Shown here piece by piece: positions 53,882 through 63,802 of a DNA stretch of 64,000 nucleotides. The stretch covers positions 2,614,166-2,678,165 of the forward strand of contig NZ_BMHO01000001.1 in assembly GCF_014640975.1 (NCBI RefSeq), written 5' to 3'. Origin of the DNA: Microbacterium faecale (lineage in GTDB: Bacteria > Actinomycetota > Actinomycetes > Actinomycetales > Microbacteriaceae). The translations under genes were made by a program, and so were the position numbers. Position 1 is the first letter of the stretch. Each line of letters begins with the position of its first letter. The notes under the pieces are model-generated. The model had not been told where the DNA came from. It was given only the letters and a program-made list of their open reading frames with translations, and made no database searches.

Positions 53882-53997
53882 GACCCCACTCTACGAAACC
53901 GTTCGTCCGCGCCGGGGGCGAGGCGCAACGCGACGACACGGCGAACCTCGCCGACGCTCTCGAAATTCGGCGGGATCCCGGCGAAATGCGTGTCTTG

Positions 53998-54100
53998 TCG
54001 AGATGGTCGGCGAATTTCGAGATGGTCGGCGAACCAGCCCGCCCCGCAAAGGTACCGGCCCGCCCCGCAAAGGTACCGGCCCGCCCCGCGGAAAGGCCTG
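53998..54100. repeat. Short tandem repeats between nudix and der genes
   Basis: GAGATGGTCGGCGAA occurs twice 20 bases apart from 54000. CCCGCCCCGCAAAGGTACCG then occurs twice in tandem with a third partial unit up to about 54090. The rest of the 220-base gap is featureless. Confidence 0.8.
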
Positions 54101-54102
54101 CC

Positions 54103-55626
54103 CTACCGCTTGCGGCGCTCGCGTACGCGCATGTTCACGACGATGGGCGTGCCCTCGAACGAGTACAGCTCGCGCAGCCGCCGCTGAATGAACCGGCGGT
54201 ACCCGGGGTCGAGGAAGCCCGTCGTGAACAGCACGAACGTCGGCGGGCGCGTGCTCGCCTGGGTGCCGAAGAGGATCCGCGGCTGCTTACCGCCCCGCAG
54301 CGGGTGCGGGTGCTCGGCGACGAGCTCGGTGAGGAATGCGTTGAACTTGCCCGTGGGGATCCGGCGATCCCAGTTCTCGAGCGCCTGCTCGAGCGCGGGC
54401 ACCAGCTTGTCGAGTCGGCGGCCGGTCTTTGCCGAGATGTTGACCCGCGGCGCCCAGGCGACGTGGGCCAGATCCTTCTCGATCTCACGCTCGAGGAACC
54501 GGCGGCGCTCCATCTGCTCCAGTTCGGGGGTGTCGAGCAGATCCCACTTGTTGAAGGCGAGCACGAGCGCGCGGCCCGATTCGAGCACGAGCTCGATGAT
54601 GCGGATGTCCTGCTCGCTGATCGGCTGACTCACATCGATCACGACCACCGCGACCTCGGCCTTTTCCAGAGCGGTCGAGGTGCGCAGACTCGCGTAGAAG
54701 TCGGCACCCTGGTGCATGTGCACGCGGCGTCGGATGCCGGCGGTGTCGACGAACGTCCACAGCTTTCCACCGAGCTCGACGACCTCGTCGACGGGGTCGC
54801 GCGTCGTGCCGGCGACGTCGTCGACGACGACGCGCTCCTCCCCCGCGGCCTTGTTCAGCAGCGAGGATTTGCCGACGTTCGGGCGCCCCAGGATCGCCAC
54901 TCGGCGCGGTCCGCCGATCTCATGCTTCGCGACCGCAGAGATCTTCGGCGTCTTCTCCATCACGGCGTCGAGCATGTCGGCAACGCCGCGCCCGTGGATG
55001 GCCGAGATCGGGTGCGGCTCGCCGAGTCCGAGGTTCCACAGCGGCGCAGCCTCGACCTCGTGCGAGGGGTCGTCGATCTTGTTCGCGATGAGGAAGACGG
55101 GCTTCGTCGTACGACGCAGCAGCTTCACGACGTGCTCATCGGTCGCCGTCGCGCCGACCTTCGCGTCGACGACGAATAGGATCACGTCGGCCAGTTCGAT
55201 CGCGATCTCGCTCTGCGCAGCCACCGACCGGTCGATGCCCTTCGCCGAGTGCTCCCACCCGCCCGTGTCGACGAGCGAGAACCGGCGGTCGAGCCACTCA
55301 GCCTTGTACGTGACGCGGTCGCGCGTCACGCCGGGGGTGTCCTCGACGACGGCCTCGCGGCGGCCGAGGATCCGGTTCACGAGCTGCGACTTGCCGACGT
55401 TCGGGCGCCCGACGATCGCAACCACCGGCAGGGCCGGCAGGTACTCGTTGCCCTCCTCGTCGACGCGGATCCCCTCGAGGAGATCGGCGTCTTCTTCGTC
55501 GAGGTCGTAGTCGGCGAGCGTCTTGCGCAGCGCCTCGGCGCGCGCTTCGATCAGCTCCTCGTCGAGGTCTTCGAGGCGTTCGGCGAGGTTGTCGTCCGCG
55601 CCCTCGTATTCGTGGTCAGCGGCCAT
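54103..55626 (-). CDS. der: Ribosome-assembly GTPase Der (EngA)
   Basis: The 507-residue protein has an acidic N-terminal extension and then two GTPase domains, each with G1 GRPNVGKS, G3 (DTGGW in the first, DTAGI in the second) and G4 (NKID, NKWD). A C-terminal KH-like domain ends in a basic tail. Der is needed for 50S subunit assembly. The ATG at 55626 is used; a longer reading overlaps cmk. Confidence 0.96.
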   Translation of the reverse strand: MAADHEYEGADDNLAERLEDLDEELIEARAEALRKTLADYDLDEEDADLLEGIRVDEEGNEYLPALPVVAIVGRPNVGKSQLVNRILGRREAVVEDTPGVTRDRVTYKAEWLDRRFSLVDTGGWEHSAKGIDRSVAAQSEIAIELADVILFVVDAKVGATATDEHVVKLLRRTTKPVFLIANKIDDPSHEVEAAPLWNLGLGEPHPISAIHGRGVADMLDAVMEKTPKISAVAKHEIGGPRRVAILGRPNVGKSSLLNKAAGEERVVVDDVAGTTRDPVDEVVELGGKLWTFVDTAGIRRRVHMHQGADFYASLRTSTALEKAEVAVVVIDVSQPISEQDIRIIELVLESGRALVLAFNKWDLLDTPELEQMERRRFLEREIEKDLAHVAWAPRVNISAKTGRRLDKLVPALEQALENWDRRIPTGKFNAFLTELVAEHPHPLRGGKQPRILFGTQASTRPPTFVLFTTGFLDPGYRRFIQRRLRELYSFEGTPIVVNMRVRERRKR

Positions 55627-56302
55627 CTCGGCCCCCTTCTCGTCGCTCGTCGATGACGCGGATGACCGCATCGACCGACTCGTCGAAGTTCAGATTGGTG
55701 GTGTCGACCGTCTCGACGCCCTCTGCGGCGTTGAGGAAGTCGACGACAGTGCTGTCAGACGCATCACGGCGTCGCATCGCCTCGGCAACCTTCGCGACGT
55801 CGGCGGCGCCCATCTCCGCGCTTCGCCGTGCGGCACGGACGTCGGGGTGGGCCGTGAGCAGGATCCGCACGGGCGCGTCCGGCGCGACGACGGTCGTGAT
55901 GTCGCGCCCCTCGACGATGACGCCGGGCTGCGATGCCTCCGCCACGATCCGCCGGAACAGTTCGTTGATCTTCGGCCGCACGGCGGTGGTCTTGGCCACG
56001 CCGGATACCGCCGCGGTCGTCTCGGGCGTGCGGATCGCGGTCGTCACATCGGTGCCGCCCACGCGGACGGAGCGCTCATCGGGGTCGAGCGAAATCTCCG
56101 GCTCGAATGTCGAGAACGCCGCCTCCACGGCGTCGGGGTCGTCCGTCGAGGCCTCGCCCTGGGTGACGTGCCATGCGAGGGCACGGTAGACGGATCCGGT
56201 GTCGAGATAGCCGAAACCGAGGCGCCGCGCGGTTTGCTTGGACACGCTCGACTTGCCGGACCCGGCCGGTCCGTCGATGCCGACGAAGAATGTCTCAGTC
56301 AC
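55616..56302 (-). CDS. cmk: Cytidylate kinase
   Basis: The 228-residue protein has the P-loop [12 protein letters not shown] (residues 8-19), [17 protein letters not shown] and [15 protein letters not shown], the CMP-kinase pattern. It phosphorylates CMP/dCMP. The GTG at 56302 overlaps the stop of tyrA, and its end overlaps the der start, so the genes are coupled. Confidence 0.95.
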   Translation of the reverse strand: MTETFFVGIDGPAGSGKSSVSKQTARRLGFGYLDTGSVYRALAWHVTQGEASTDDPDAVEAAFSTFEPEISLDPDERSVRVGGTDVTTAIRTPETTAAVSGVAKTTAVRPKINELFRRIVAEASQPGVIVEGRDITTVVAPDAPVRILLTAHPDVRAARRSAEMGAADVAKVAEAMRRRDASDSTVVDFLNAAEGVETVDTTNLNFDESVDAVIRVIDERREGGRDGR

Positions 56303-57410
56303 CCGTGCTCGCAATCCGCCATCCGCGTGAGGTCAGGCCGTCGACCGTGGGCTGCACCGCCGCCGGCACGACCGCGATCTCGGCGAGCCCAAGGGGCGCC
56401 CCCGGCGAGTGCTCCAGTCGGAAGTCTTCCACGTTGACCCCGAGGTCGCCCAGGTCGCCGAAGAGGCGGCCGAGCTGGCCAGAGGTGTCGTCGACCATGA
56501 CGACCAGCGATTCGAAGCGCCGCCGTGAGCCGTGCTTTCCCGGCAGGCGCTCGACACCGACGTTGCCGCCGCGGATCGCGTCGGCCGTCGTGCGACGGGC
56601 ACCGGGTGCGTCCGGCGCGCGCAGCGCGTCTGCGACGGCGCGCAGGTCGTTCGCGAGCAGGTCGAGCTGCTCGACAATCGGATCCGCGTTCGCGGCGAGG
56701 ATCTGAACCCACAGTTCCGGTGACGAGGCCGCGATGCGCGTCGTGTCGCGTGCACCCTGGCCGGCCAGCGACAGCGCCTGCTCAGGCGCGTCCGCGAAGC
56801 GTGCGGCGAGAAGCGACGCGACCACCTGCGGCACGTGCGAGACGAGCGCGACAGAGCGATCGTGCTCCTCGGGCGTCATCTCGATCGGGACGGCGTCGAG
56901 ATCCAACGCGAGCGCCTCCACGAGTGCGAGCGCGCGGGAGGGCGTCTCTCCATCCCGGCAGACGACCCACGGGCGCCCCGTGAAGATGTCCGCTCGCGCC
57001 GAGATCGCTCCTCCCCGTTCGCGGCCGGCGAGCGGGTGGGATCCGATGTAATTGGTCAGGTCGACGCCTCGCTCGCGCAACGCACGCAGCGGCTCGAGCT
57101 TGACCGAGGCGACGTCCGTGACGACCGCGTGCGGGAACGCCGTCAGCTCGGCCTCGATGACATCGGCGACGACATCGGGCGGCGTGCACACGACGACGAG
57201 AACGGGGTCGTCGGCATCGGTCGCCGCGCTGCCGGCGCCGTAGTCGATGGCGAGCCGCAGCTGCGCGGGCGACGTGTCGGTGAGCCGCACGTCAACGCCG
57301 TTCTGTGACAGGGCGTGGCCGATGCTGGATCCGAGCAAGCCGGCTCCGACGATCCGCACGGATCCGTCGACGCGCGCTCGACGACCGGGCACGAGCGTAT
57401 CGGTCGTCAC
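56295..57410 (-). CDS. tyrA: Prephenate dehydrogenase
   Basis: The 371-residue protein has the NAD-binding motif VGAGLLGSSIG near residue 21, the catalytic region SHPLAGRERGG and EMTPEEHDRSVALVSHVPQV. A C-terminal ACT-like domain follows (VVMVDDTSGQLGRLFGDLGD). It converts prephenate to hydroxyphenylpyruvate for tyrosine synthesis. The ATG at 57410 overlaps the stop of rluB by four bases. Confidence 0.94.
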   Translation of the reverse strand: MTTDTLVPGRRARVDGSVRIVGAGLLGSSIGHALSQNGVDVRLTDTSPAQLRLAIDYGAGSAATDADDPVLVVVCTPPDVVADVIEAELTAFPHAVVTDVASVKLEPLRALRERGVDLTNYIGSHPLAGRERGGAISARADIFTGRPWVVCRDGETPSRALALVEALALDLDAVPIEMTPEEHDRSVALVSHVPQVVASLLAARFADAPEQALSLAGQGARDTTRIAASSPELWVQILAANADPIVEQLDLLANDLRAVADALRAPDAPGARRTTADAIRGGNVGVERLPGKHGSRRRFESLVVMVDDTSGQLGRLFGDLGDLGVNVEDFRLEHSPGAPLGLAEIAVVPAAVQPTVDGLTSRGWRIASTGD

Positions 57411-58171
57411 TCGGTCTCCTTCATCTCGCGGGATTCGCGCGCGAGGGTCAGCAACGCGCCGCGCTCCACTTTATCGAGTTCGCGCGTCGCACCGGAGGCG
57501 AGTGTGCCGAGATTCAGCGGACCGAACTGTCGACGCACGAGCTCGACGACGGGGTGCCCCACCTCCGCCATCATGCGCCGCACGATGCGATTGCGGCCCG
57601 AGTGGAGGGTCAGCTCGACGAGGCTCGAGCCACGCGAGGAGTCAAGCACCCGCGCCTTGTCCGCCTGAATCGGGCCATCGTCGAGGTCGATGCCGCGGGT
57701 CAGGCGCGCGACCGTCTGCGCGGAGACGGCGCCGGTGACCTTCGCGATGTATACCTTCGTGACACCGAATCGCGGGTGCGCGAGCACGTTCGCGAGCTCC
57801 CCGTCGTTCGTCAGGACGAGAAGCCCAGAGGTGTCGGTATCGAGGCGGCCGACGTTATAGAGGCGCTCCGGCCATTCGCGCGTGAACTCGCGCAGATCGC
57901 GTCGATCCTGGTCATCGCGCATCGTGCTCACCACGCCGGTCGGCTTGTTCAGCACGACATACCGCTTCGACACATCGAGCTGGACAGCCTGACCGTCGAC
58001 GTCGACGAGGTCGACATCGGGGTCGATACGCGTACCGAGCTCCGTGATCACGGATCCGTTCACCCGCACACGACCGGCGACGATGAGGTTCTCCGACGCG
58101 CGCCGCGACGCGACGCCGGCGCCACTGAGCGCCTTCTGCAGGCGCACGCCCTCGGGCTGTTGATCCGACAT
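57407..58171 (-). CDS. rluB: 23S rRNA pseudouridine synthase RluB-type
   Basis: The 254-residue protein has an N-terminal S4 domain (VRLQKALSGAGVASRRASEN) and a RsuA/RluB catalytic domain with the Asp motif VGRLDTDTSGLLVLTNDG and GRNRIVRRMMAEVGHPV. It makes pseudouridine in 23S rRNA. Its place after scpB is the common actinobacterial order. Confidence 0.94.
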   Translation of the reverse strand: MSDQQPEGVRLQKALSGAGVASRRASENLIVAGRVRVNGSVITELGTRIDPDVDLVDVDGQAVQLDVSKRYVVLNKPTGVVSTMRDDQDRRDLREFTREWPERLYNVGRLDTDTSGLLVLTNDGELANVLAHPRFGVTKVYIAKVTGAVSAQTVARLTRGIDLDDGPIQADKARVLDSSRGSSLVELTLHSGRNRIVRRMMAEVGHPVVELVRRQFGPLNLGTLASGATRELDKVERGALLTLARESREMKETE

Positions 58172-58218
58172 CCCTCTATTCTGACGGATCCGGCCTGATC
58201 CCTTGCCCAGTCCGCGGC

Positions 58219-58782
58219 TCAGGCGAAGTCGTCGAAGCCGTCCGCGCCGTCGTCGAGGAGCGGAGAGATCGGAGGCAGCTCGGACAGCGCGTTGATGCCG
58301 AGCTTCTCGAGCAGCAGATCGGTCGTGCCGTAGTGCATCGCCCCCGTCTCCGGATCCGCGTGCATCTCGGTGATCAACCCGCGCGCAAGCAGCGTACGGA
58401 CGACGGAGTCGACATTCACCGCGCGGATCTGAGCGACCTGTGACCGCGTGACGGGCTGCTTGTACGCGATGACGGCGAGCGTCTCGAGCGCTGCCTGCGA
58501 CAACCGGGCCGGCGCCTGATCTCCGATGAAAGACGTGACGATGTCGTCAAGACTCTCGCGCACATAGATGCGCCACCCGCCGCCGACTTCGCGCAGTTCG
58601 AATCCGCGCACCGGCCCGGCGTCCTCGCCGTCGTAGTCGGCCTTCAGCGCGGCGAGCGCGCGTCGCACGCCCGCGACCGGTCTGCCGACCGCGGTCGCGA
58701 GGTTCACGACGCTCATGGGCTCGTCCGCGACGATCAGCATCGCTTCGAGACGTTGGCGCACCTCGACGTCATCAGTTGTCAT
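58219..58782 (-). CDS. scpB: Segregation and condensation protein B
   Basis: The 187-residue protein has two winged helices (LEAMLIVADEPMSVVNLATA, and LETLAVIAYKQPVTRSQVAQ) followed by GLI and an acidic tail, as in ScpB. It binds ScpA and Smc in chromosome condensation. The ATG at 58782 overlaps the end of scpA by eleven bases. Confidence 0.94.
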   Translation of the reverse strand: MTTDDVEVRQRLEAMLIVADEPMSVVNLATAVGRPVAGVRRALAALKADYDGEDAGPVRGFELREVGGGWRIYVRESLDDIVTSFIGDQAPARLSQAALETLAVIAYKQPVTRSQVAQIRAVNVDSVVRTLLARGLITEMHADPETGAMHYGTTDLLLEKLGINALSELPPISPLLDDGADGFDDFA

Positions 58783-59605
58783 AGTCGGCTCCCAGCGTCG
58801 CAAGAGTCTCGTCGGTCCACGTCTCGGCCACCCACCGCACCGTCAGCTCGCCGAGCGGTTCGAGCTGTTCGAAGGCGACGGCCGCGTGCCGGTACAGCTC
58901 GAGGATCGAGATGAAGCGCGCCACGATGACGCCGGGGCCGTCAGCGCCCACCGCGAGCTCACGGAACGTTGTGGATCCAAGCGTGCGCAGCGACGACACG
59001 ACGATCGCGGCCTGCTCGCGAATAGACACCTGCGGCGCGTGCAGATGGTCGAGCCCCACGGTGGGGATCTCACGCGGGGCGAACGCGAGGGTCGCCAGCG
59101 CCGCGAAGTCGTCAAGCGACAGCGTCCACGTCAGCTCGGGGGTCTTCGCACGGTACTTCTCCTCGAGCGGAACGTCGCGCGTGCGACGCGCGTCTTCGCG
59201 GGAGATGTTCTCCGCGAACCATGTGGAGACCTCTTTGAACGCGCGGTACTGCAGCAGACGTGCGAACAGCAGATCGCGCGCCTCGAGCACCGCGACCGCT
59301 TCCGCGTCGACGAGTTCTCCCTGCGGCAGCAGGCCCGCGACCTTCATGTCGAGCAGCGTCGCGGCCACCACGAGGAATTCGCTGGCCTGGTCGAGCTCCT
59401 CCTCCGGACCCAGCTCTCTGAGATAGGAGATGAACTCGTCGGTCACGGCCGACAGCGCGATCTCCGTGATGTCGAGCTCGTGCTTCGTGATGAGACTCAG
59501 CAGCAGGTCGAACGGCCCGTCGAAGTTCGCCAACGAGACGCGGAATCCCGTCTCGTCCGGCGGGCGCACCGCCGCGTCGAGGGCGGCGTCCGACGGATCC
59601 GTCAT
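58772..59605 (-). CDS. scpA: Segregation and condensation protein A
   Basis: The 277-residue kleisin has the N-terminal motif FDGPFDLLLSLITKHELDIT and EFLVVAATLLDMK, and a C-terminal winged helix with RFISILELYRHAAVAFEQ. It links ScpB with the Smc heads. Confidence 0.95.
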   Translation of the reverse strand: MTDPSDAALDAAVRPPDETGFRVSLANFDGPFDLLLSLITKHELDITEIALSAVTDEFISYLRELGPEEELDQASEFLVVAATLLDMKVAGLLPQGELVDAEAVAVLEARDLLFARLLQYRAFKEVSTWFAENISREDARRTRDVPLEEKYRAKTPELTWTLSLDDFAALATLAFAPREIPTVGLDHLHAPQVSIREQAAIVVSSLRTLGSTTFRELAVGADGPGVIVARFISILELYRHAAVAFEQLEPLGELTVRWVAETWTDETLATLGADYDN

Positions 59606-59639
59606 CGCCCTATGCGACAGCCTCGCGCCACGGCGCAGT

Positions 59640-59758
59640 GCCTACCGCGGATCGGGTCGATCACTACGCGACGGTGCCACGCCTCGTACTGAGCCGTGGC
59701 ACTCCGCACAGTATCCGTCTGCCGCCTACGGCGGATCGGTGCGATCACTACGCGACCG
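59640..59758. repeat. Imperfect direct repeat around the 3-prime end of the ParA gene
   Basis: GCCTACCGCGGATCGGGTCG followed by ATCACTACGCGAC (59640-59674) recurs as GCCTACGGCGGATCGGTGCG followed by the same 13 bases (about 59722-59755). The second copy contains the stop codon and last codons of the ParA gene. Confidence 0.75.
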
Positions 59759-60608
59759 CCCCTCTGTGCACGAGTTCGCGCGCGAGGCGGAGATACGCCT
59801 GAGCGGCATCATGACTCGGCGCGTACTCGATGATCGGAACGCCCGACACGCTCGCGTCGGGGAACTTCACCGTGCGCCCGATAACGGTCTCGAAGACCTT
59901 GTCGCCGAATGTCTCGACGATGCGCTCGAGAACCTCACGCGAGTGCAGCGTGCGCGCGTCGTACATCGTCGCGAGCAGCCCGTCGAGTTCGAGCGAGGGG
60001 TTCAGACGATCCTGGACCTTCTCGATCGTCTCGATCAGCAGCGCGACGCCGCGCAGCGCGAAGTACTCGCACTCAAGCGGGACCAGCACGCCGTGCGCCG
60101 CCGTGAGTGCGTTGACGGTCAGCAGGCCCAGCGACGGCTGGCAGTCGATGAGGATGACGTCATAGTCCTTCGCCACCTTGCTGAGCACGCGCGAGAGGAT
60201 CGTCTCGCGTGCGACCTCGTTGACGAGGTGCACCTCAGCTGCCGACAAGTCGATGTTCGCGGGGATCACGTCGAGGCCGTCAACATTCGACGGGATGATC
60301 GCTTCGTGCGGGTCGCTCTTGGTGTCGAGCATCAGGTCGTAGATGGTCGGCACGTCGTGCGTCGCGATGCCGAGGCCGGCCGACAGCGCGCCCTGCGGAT
60401 CGAAGTCGACCGCGAGTACGCGTCGCCCGTAGTTCGCCAGCGAGGCGGCGAGGTTGATGCTCGTCGTCGTCTTGCCGACGCCGCCCTTCTGGTTGCACAG
60501 CGCGATGATCCGCGCCGGCCCGTGTCTGTCGAGTTTCTCCGGCGTCACGAATCCGTTGTAGGGGCGGCCCGTTGGGCCGATAACGACGTCGTCGTTCTTC
60601 TTCGCCAC
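59748..60608 (-). CDS. ParA/Soj-family ATPase
   Basis: The 286-residue ATPase has the deviant Walker A KGGVGKTT at about residue 42, VDFDPQGALSAGL, LIDCQPSLGLLTVNAL and a C-terminal domain with TVKFPDASVSGVPI. It starts at GTG 60608, eight bases after AGGAGG. The gene next to scpAB is usual in actinobacteria. No parB or parS is seen here, so it is a second ParA, distinct from the origin-linked one. Confidence 0.92.
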   Translation of the reverse strand: MAKKNDDVVIGPTGRPYNGFVTPEKLDRHGPARIIALCNQKGGVGKTTTSINLAASLANYGRRVLAVDFDPQGALSAGLGIATHDVPTIYDLMLDTKSDPHEAIIPSNVDGLDVIPANIDLSAAEVHLVNEVARETILSRVLSKVAKDYDVILIDCQPSLGLLTVNALTAAHGVLVPLECEYFALRGVALLIETIEKVQDRLNPSLELDGLLATMYDARTLHSREVLERIVETFGDKVFETVIGRTVKFPDASVSGVPIIEYAPSHDAAQAYLRLARELVHRGAVA

Positions 60609-60736
60609 CGATGTTCCTCCTGACACGCTCCGTCGAGTGTATCCGTCTCGTTACCTCCCAGCACGCAGGAACGCCGCGCGAGGCGGATGCGGGACCTCTC
60701 TCGGACGAACGTGAGAGGGGCACGTTCATGGATCCC

Positions 60737-60764
60737 GACGTCATGACTGCGGTACCATGACGTC
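60737..60764. promoter_or_regulatory. Perfect inverted repeat upstream of tetR, candidate operator
   Basis: GACGTCATG (60737-60745) and CATGACGTC (60756-60764) are perfect nine-base inverted repeats with a ten-base spacer, ending 22 bases before the tetR start. Self-regulation of the TetR gene is inferred. Confidence 0.6.
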
Positions 60765-60786
60765 ACCCTGGAAGCAATGAGGCCCC

Positions 60787-61401
60787 ATGTCCCTGACGTC
60801 TCCGATCCGCGCGGATGTGGAGGAACACCGCGAGGCGCTGCTGCGTGCCGCCTGCGGGCTCGTGGCCGAGCACGGCAGGAAGTCATTCACCGCTCGTGAC
60901 ATCGCCGAGCGAGCGGGGTTGAGCCAGGCCACGTTGTACCGACACTTTCCGTCGAAGGCTGCGCTGATCGATGCTGTCTCGGTCGATCGATGGGAACGCG
61001 CGCTGTCGTGGGCGGAGGAACATCGCGGCGAGCGCCCTGCCGTCATCGACGTCGTGTCGATCCTCGAACGCTTCTCGAACATGGTCACCGATGATCGCGA
61101 CTTCATCGCGAACCTCGGACTCACGGTCGGTCAAGGCCCGAGCCCGATCGTGCCGGTGCGCGACGAGTTTGACCTTCGCTTCGGCGAGCTCTGGAACCGC
61201 GCACGCGGTCAGGGTCACATCCGCGCTGGCACACATCACCAGGACGTCATGGAGCTGGTGGGTGCCATTCGCGAACCCGTGCGGCGCACGAACCGGCTCA
61301 ATATCGTCGTCGACGGCTTCTGTCTGGGCGCCGACGCCAGCGAGCTCATCTCCGTCGCGCAGCGCGTCAGCCCACCGTGGGACCACGACGCACACAGCTG
61401 A
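60787..61401 (+). CDS. TetR/AcrR-family transcriptional regulator
   Basis: The 204-residue protein has a helix-turn-helix (EALLRAACGLVAEHGRKSFT, then RAGLSQATLYRHFPSKAALI) and a TetR_C_33-type ligand domain. It lies 80 bases upstream of the amidase-transporter genes on the same strand and probably controls them. Confidence 0.92.
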   Translation: MSLTSPIRADVEEHREALLRAACGLVAEHGRKSFTARDIAERAGLSQATLYRHFPSKAALIDAVSVDRWERALSWAEEHRGERPAVIDVVSILERFSNMVTDDRDFIANLGLTVGQGPSPIVPVRDEFDLRFGELWNRARGQGHIRAGTHHQDVMELVGAIREPVRRTNRLNIVVDGFCLGADASELISVAQRVSPPWDHDAHS

Positions 61402-61481
61402 CCGCCGCGATCTGAGACAGTTCGACGCGTTTGGTCTCGTTTCCACACGGCGACCGTCGCAACTCTGCTTGCATCACCGGC

Positions 61482-62918
61482 ATGACGCCATTCGCCGACG
61501 CACACCCCGCAGATCTGACCATCAGCGAAGCACGCGCCGCTCTGCGTGCCGGCGCCCTGACCGCTGTCGACCTCCTCGAAGCGCTGCTTCGCCGCATCGA
61601 ACAGCGAAATGGTGGGGATCCGTCGTTCGACGGCGCTCCGGACGCCGTCAACGCATGGGCACGTCTGTATCCGGAGCGGGCGTTCGAGTCGGCGCAGGCC
61701 GCTGACAAGCGCATCGCGGAAGGCGACTGGGCTCCACTCCTCGGGATTCCGCTGGCCGTCAAAGACATCATCGGCGTTGCGGGGCTCCCGCTCACGGCGT
61801 CCAGTCGGCAGCTGGAGGGCAGCCTCGCGGATTCCTCATCCGCGGCATGGACCGCGCTCGAACGCGCCGGAGCCGTGCTCGTCGGCCACACGCACACGCA
61901 TGAGTTCGCGGCGGGAGGCACGACCGATCAGGTCGGCAACCCCTGGAACACCGCGCACAGCGCAGGTGGCTCGTCCGGCGGCTCCGGCGCCGCCGTCGCT
62001 GCGGGCATGGTGCCGGGGGCACTCGGCACGGACACGGCCGGTTCGGTTCGCGTGCCGGCCTCGCTCAGCGGCGTCTCGGCGTTCAAGGGCTCTTACGGCC
62101 GGGTGTCTCTCGACGGTGTTATTCCCCTCGCTGCCACGCTCGACCACGTCGGCCCGATCGCCCGCACGATCGCGGACTGCGCTGTGATGTTCGGCGCACT
62201 CACGAACGCGCGTGGCGCAACCGACCCTTGGGGCATCAGCACGCCGCGTGACATGGACGAGCCCGACGCCGTCCCCGCGCGCCTCGACGGCATCACGATC
62301 GCCGTCACCGATCGAACAGACAGCGTCGACGTCGACGCTGATGTACGGCAGGGTCTCGCTCGTGCGACCGATGCCCTGCACTCTCTCGGTGCCCGCATCC
62401 TCACGCTTCCCGCTCCATACGAACTCGACCACTCACATTACGACACCGTCCTCATCGCGGAGGCTCGGGCATATCACACGAGGTTCGCGACGACCCCCGA
62501 GCGGTACCGCGACAGCACTCGACACTTCATCGCCCCTGGCTCCACCCCTCTCAGTGCTGATGCGTACATCGCAGCCCAGAGCGCACGCATCCACGCGACA
62601 GAATTGTGGTCCGCGTGGTTCCGCGAGCACAACGTCTCCGCTGTGCTCGAGCCGACGACTGCGGCGCCGGCACCGCTGCGCGGCACCGGCTACGACGTGA
62701 CAGAGAAGATCGGCGGCGATGACCCGCTGACCTGCTTCACCGCGCTGTGGAACTTCGTGGGGTTCCCCGCCGCCGCGTTGCCCAGCGGACTCAGTCAGGC
62801 GGGACTCCCGACGAGCGTCTCCCTCATCGGCCCCCCGCAGGCTGACGCCTCGGTACTCTCGATCGCTGCCGCGCTTCAGACAGTACTCAAGCCACTCGTC
62901 CTCGATCGGCCCGCCTGA
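61482..62918 (+). CDS. Amidase (amidase-signature family)
   Basis: The 478-residue protein has the amidase signature with Lys in IPLAVKDIIGV, the Ser-rich loop AHSAGGSSGGSGAAVAAGMV and TDTAGSVRVPASLSGVSAFK, giving the Ser-cisSer-Lys triad. It hydrolyses an amide to acid and ammonia. The last base of its stop is the first base of the permease ATG, so transport and hydrolysis are coupled. Confidence 0.94.
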   Translation: MTPFADAHPADLTISEARAALRAGALTAVDLLEALLRRIEQRNGGDPSFDGAPDAVNAWARLYPERAFESAQAADKRIAEGDWAPLLGIPLAVKDIIGVAGLPLTASSRQLEGSLADSSSAAWTALERAGAVLVGHTHTHEFAAGGTTDQVGNPWNTAHSAGGSSGGSGAAVAAGMVPGALGTDTAGSVRVPASLSGVSAFKGSYGRVSLDGVIPLAATLDHVGPIARTIADCAVMFGALTNARGATDPWGISTPRDMDEPDAVPARLDGITIAVTDRTDSVDVDADVRQGLARATDALHSLGARILTLPAPYELDHSHYDTVLIAEARAYHTRFATTPERYRDSTRHFIAPGSTPLSADAYIAAQSARIHATELWSAWFREHNVSAVLEPTTAAPAPLRGTGYDVTEKIGGDDPLTCFTALWNFVGFPAAALPSGLSQAGLPTSVSLIGPPQADASVLSIAAALQTVLKPLVLDRPA

Positions 62919-63802
62919 TGGAATCGGCAGTTCTGTTCTCGCTGACGGTGATCAGCACCTTCGCGTTCTACGCACTGCTCGCGTGGGGGCTCGGACTCAT
63001 CTTCGGGCAGCTCAATGTTGTGAACGTCGCGCACGGTGACCTCGCGATGGTCGGCGCCTACACGATGTTCGTACTCGAGCCCGTGATCCCGTTCTTTCCA
63101 CGCATACTCGTCGCGCTCATCGTCGGACTCGTCGTCGGGCTCGCCGCAGAGAGACTTCTCCTCGCACGCCTGTATGCGCAGGGGATGCTCGCGACCCTCC
63201 TCGCGATGTGGGGCGTCGGCATCGTCCTTCGACAGCTCGCCGAGGCGATCTTCGGGCCGACGCCGGCCTCGGTCTCTGCACCGATCACCGGCAGCATCGA
63301 GGTGCTCGGCACCACCTATCCGGCCTATCGGCTGGTCGCCGCCGCGCTGTGCCTCATGATCGTCGCCGCGTGCCTGGCGACCGTCTTCCTCACTCCTCTC
63401 GGCCTGCGTCTGCGCGCCTCCATCGACAACCGTTCGATGGCCGCCTCGCTCGGCATCCCACCGACTCGGATGATCACCGGCGCGTTCATGCTCGGCACCA
63501 CCTTGGCGGTGCTCGCCGGCGCGCTGCAGAGCCCGATGCTCGGCGTGACTCCGTCGGCAGGAGTCGGCCTGCTCGCGCCGGCCTTCTTCGCCGTCATGCT
63601 GGGACGTCGTGGCTCGATGATCAGCCCCGTCGTCGGTGCATTCGTCGTCGCACTGTTGGACACCGTCCTGCGCACGTTCCTGCCGGAAACGGCTGCCGGC
63701 CTCATATTCTTCGTCGCGCTCATCGCGCTCATCGCCCTGCGCCCGCAGGGCCTGGACTGGAGGTTCCCCTCATGGAAAATCCCACGCACCGCAATCGCAT
63801 GA
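62918..63802 (+). CDS. Branched-chain-amino-acid/urea-type ABC permease (LivH/UrtB-like)
   Basis: The 294-residue protein has eight hydrophobic segments. It has the LivH pattern NVVNVAHGDLAMVGAYTMFV in the second helix and GLRLRASIDNRSMAASLGIP in the cytoplasmic loop. It would import the amide or urea-like substrate of the linked amidase. Its stop overlaps the next gene. Confidence 0.93.
   Translation: MESAVLFSLTVISTFAFYALLAWGLGLIFGQLNVVNVAHGDLAMVGAYTMFVLEPVIPFFPRILVALIVGLVVGLAAERLLLARLYAQGMLATLLAMWGVGIVLRQLAEAIFGPTPASVSAPITGSIEVLGTTYPAYRLVAAALCLMIVAACLATVFLTPLGLRLRASIDNRSMAASLGIPPTRMITGAFMLGTTLAVLAGALQSPMLGVTPSAGVGLLAPAFFAVMLGRRGSMISPVVGAFVVALLDTVLRTFLPETAAGLIFFVALIALIALRPQGLDWRFPSWKIPRTAIA

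Noticed and set aside
59748-60608. ParA gene as the chromosome-origin parA
   Set aside because: There is no parB, no parS-like sequence and no origin genes nearby; the scpAB neighbourhood fits the second actinobacterial ParA.
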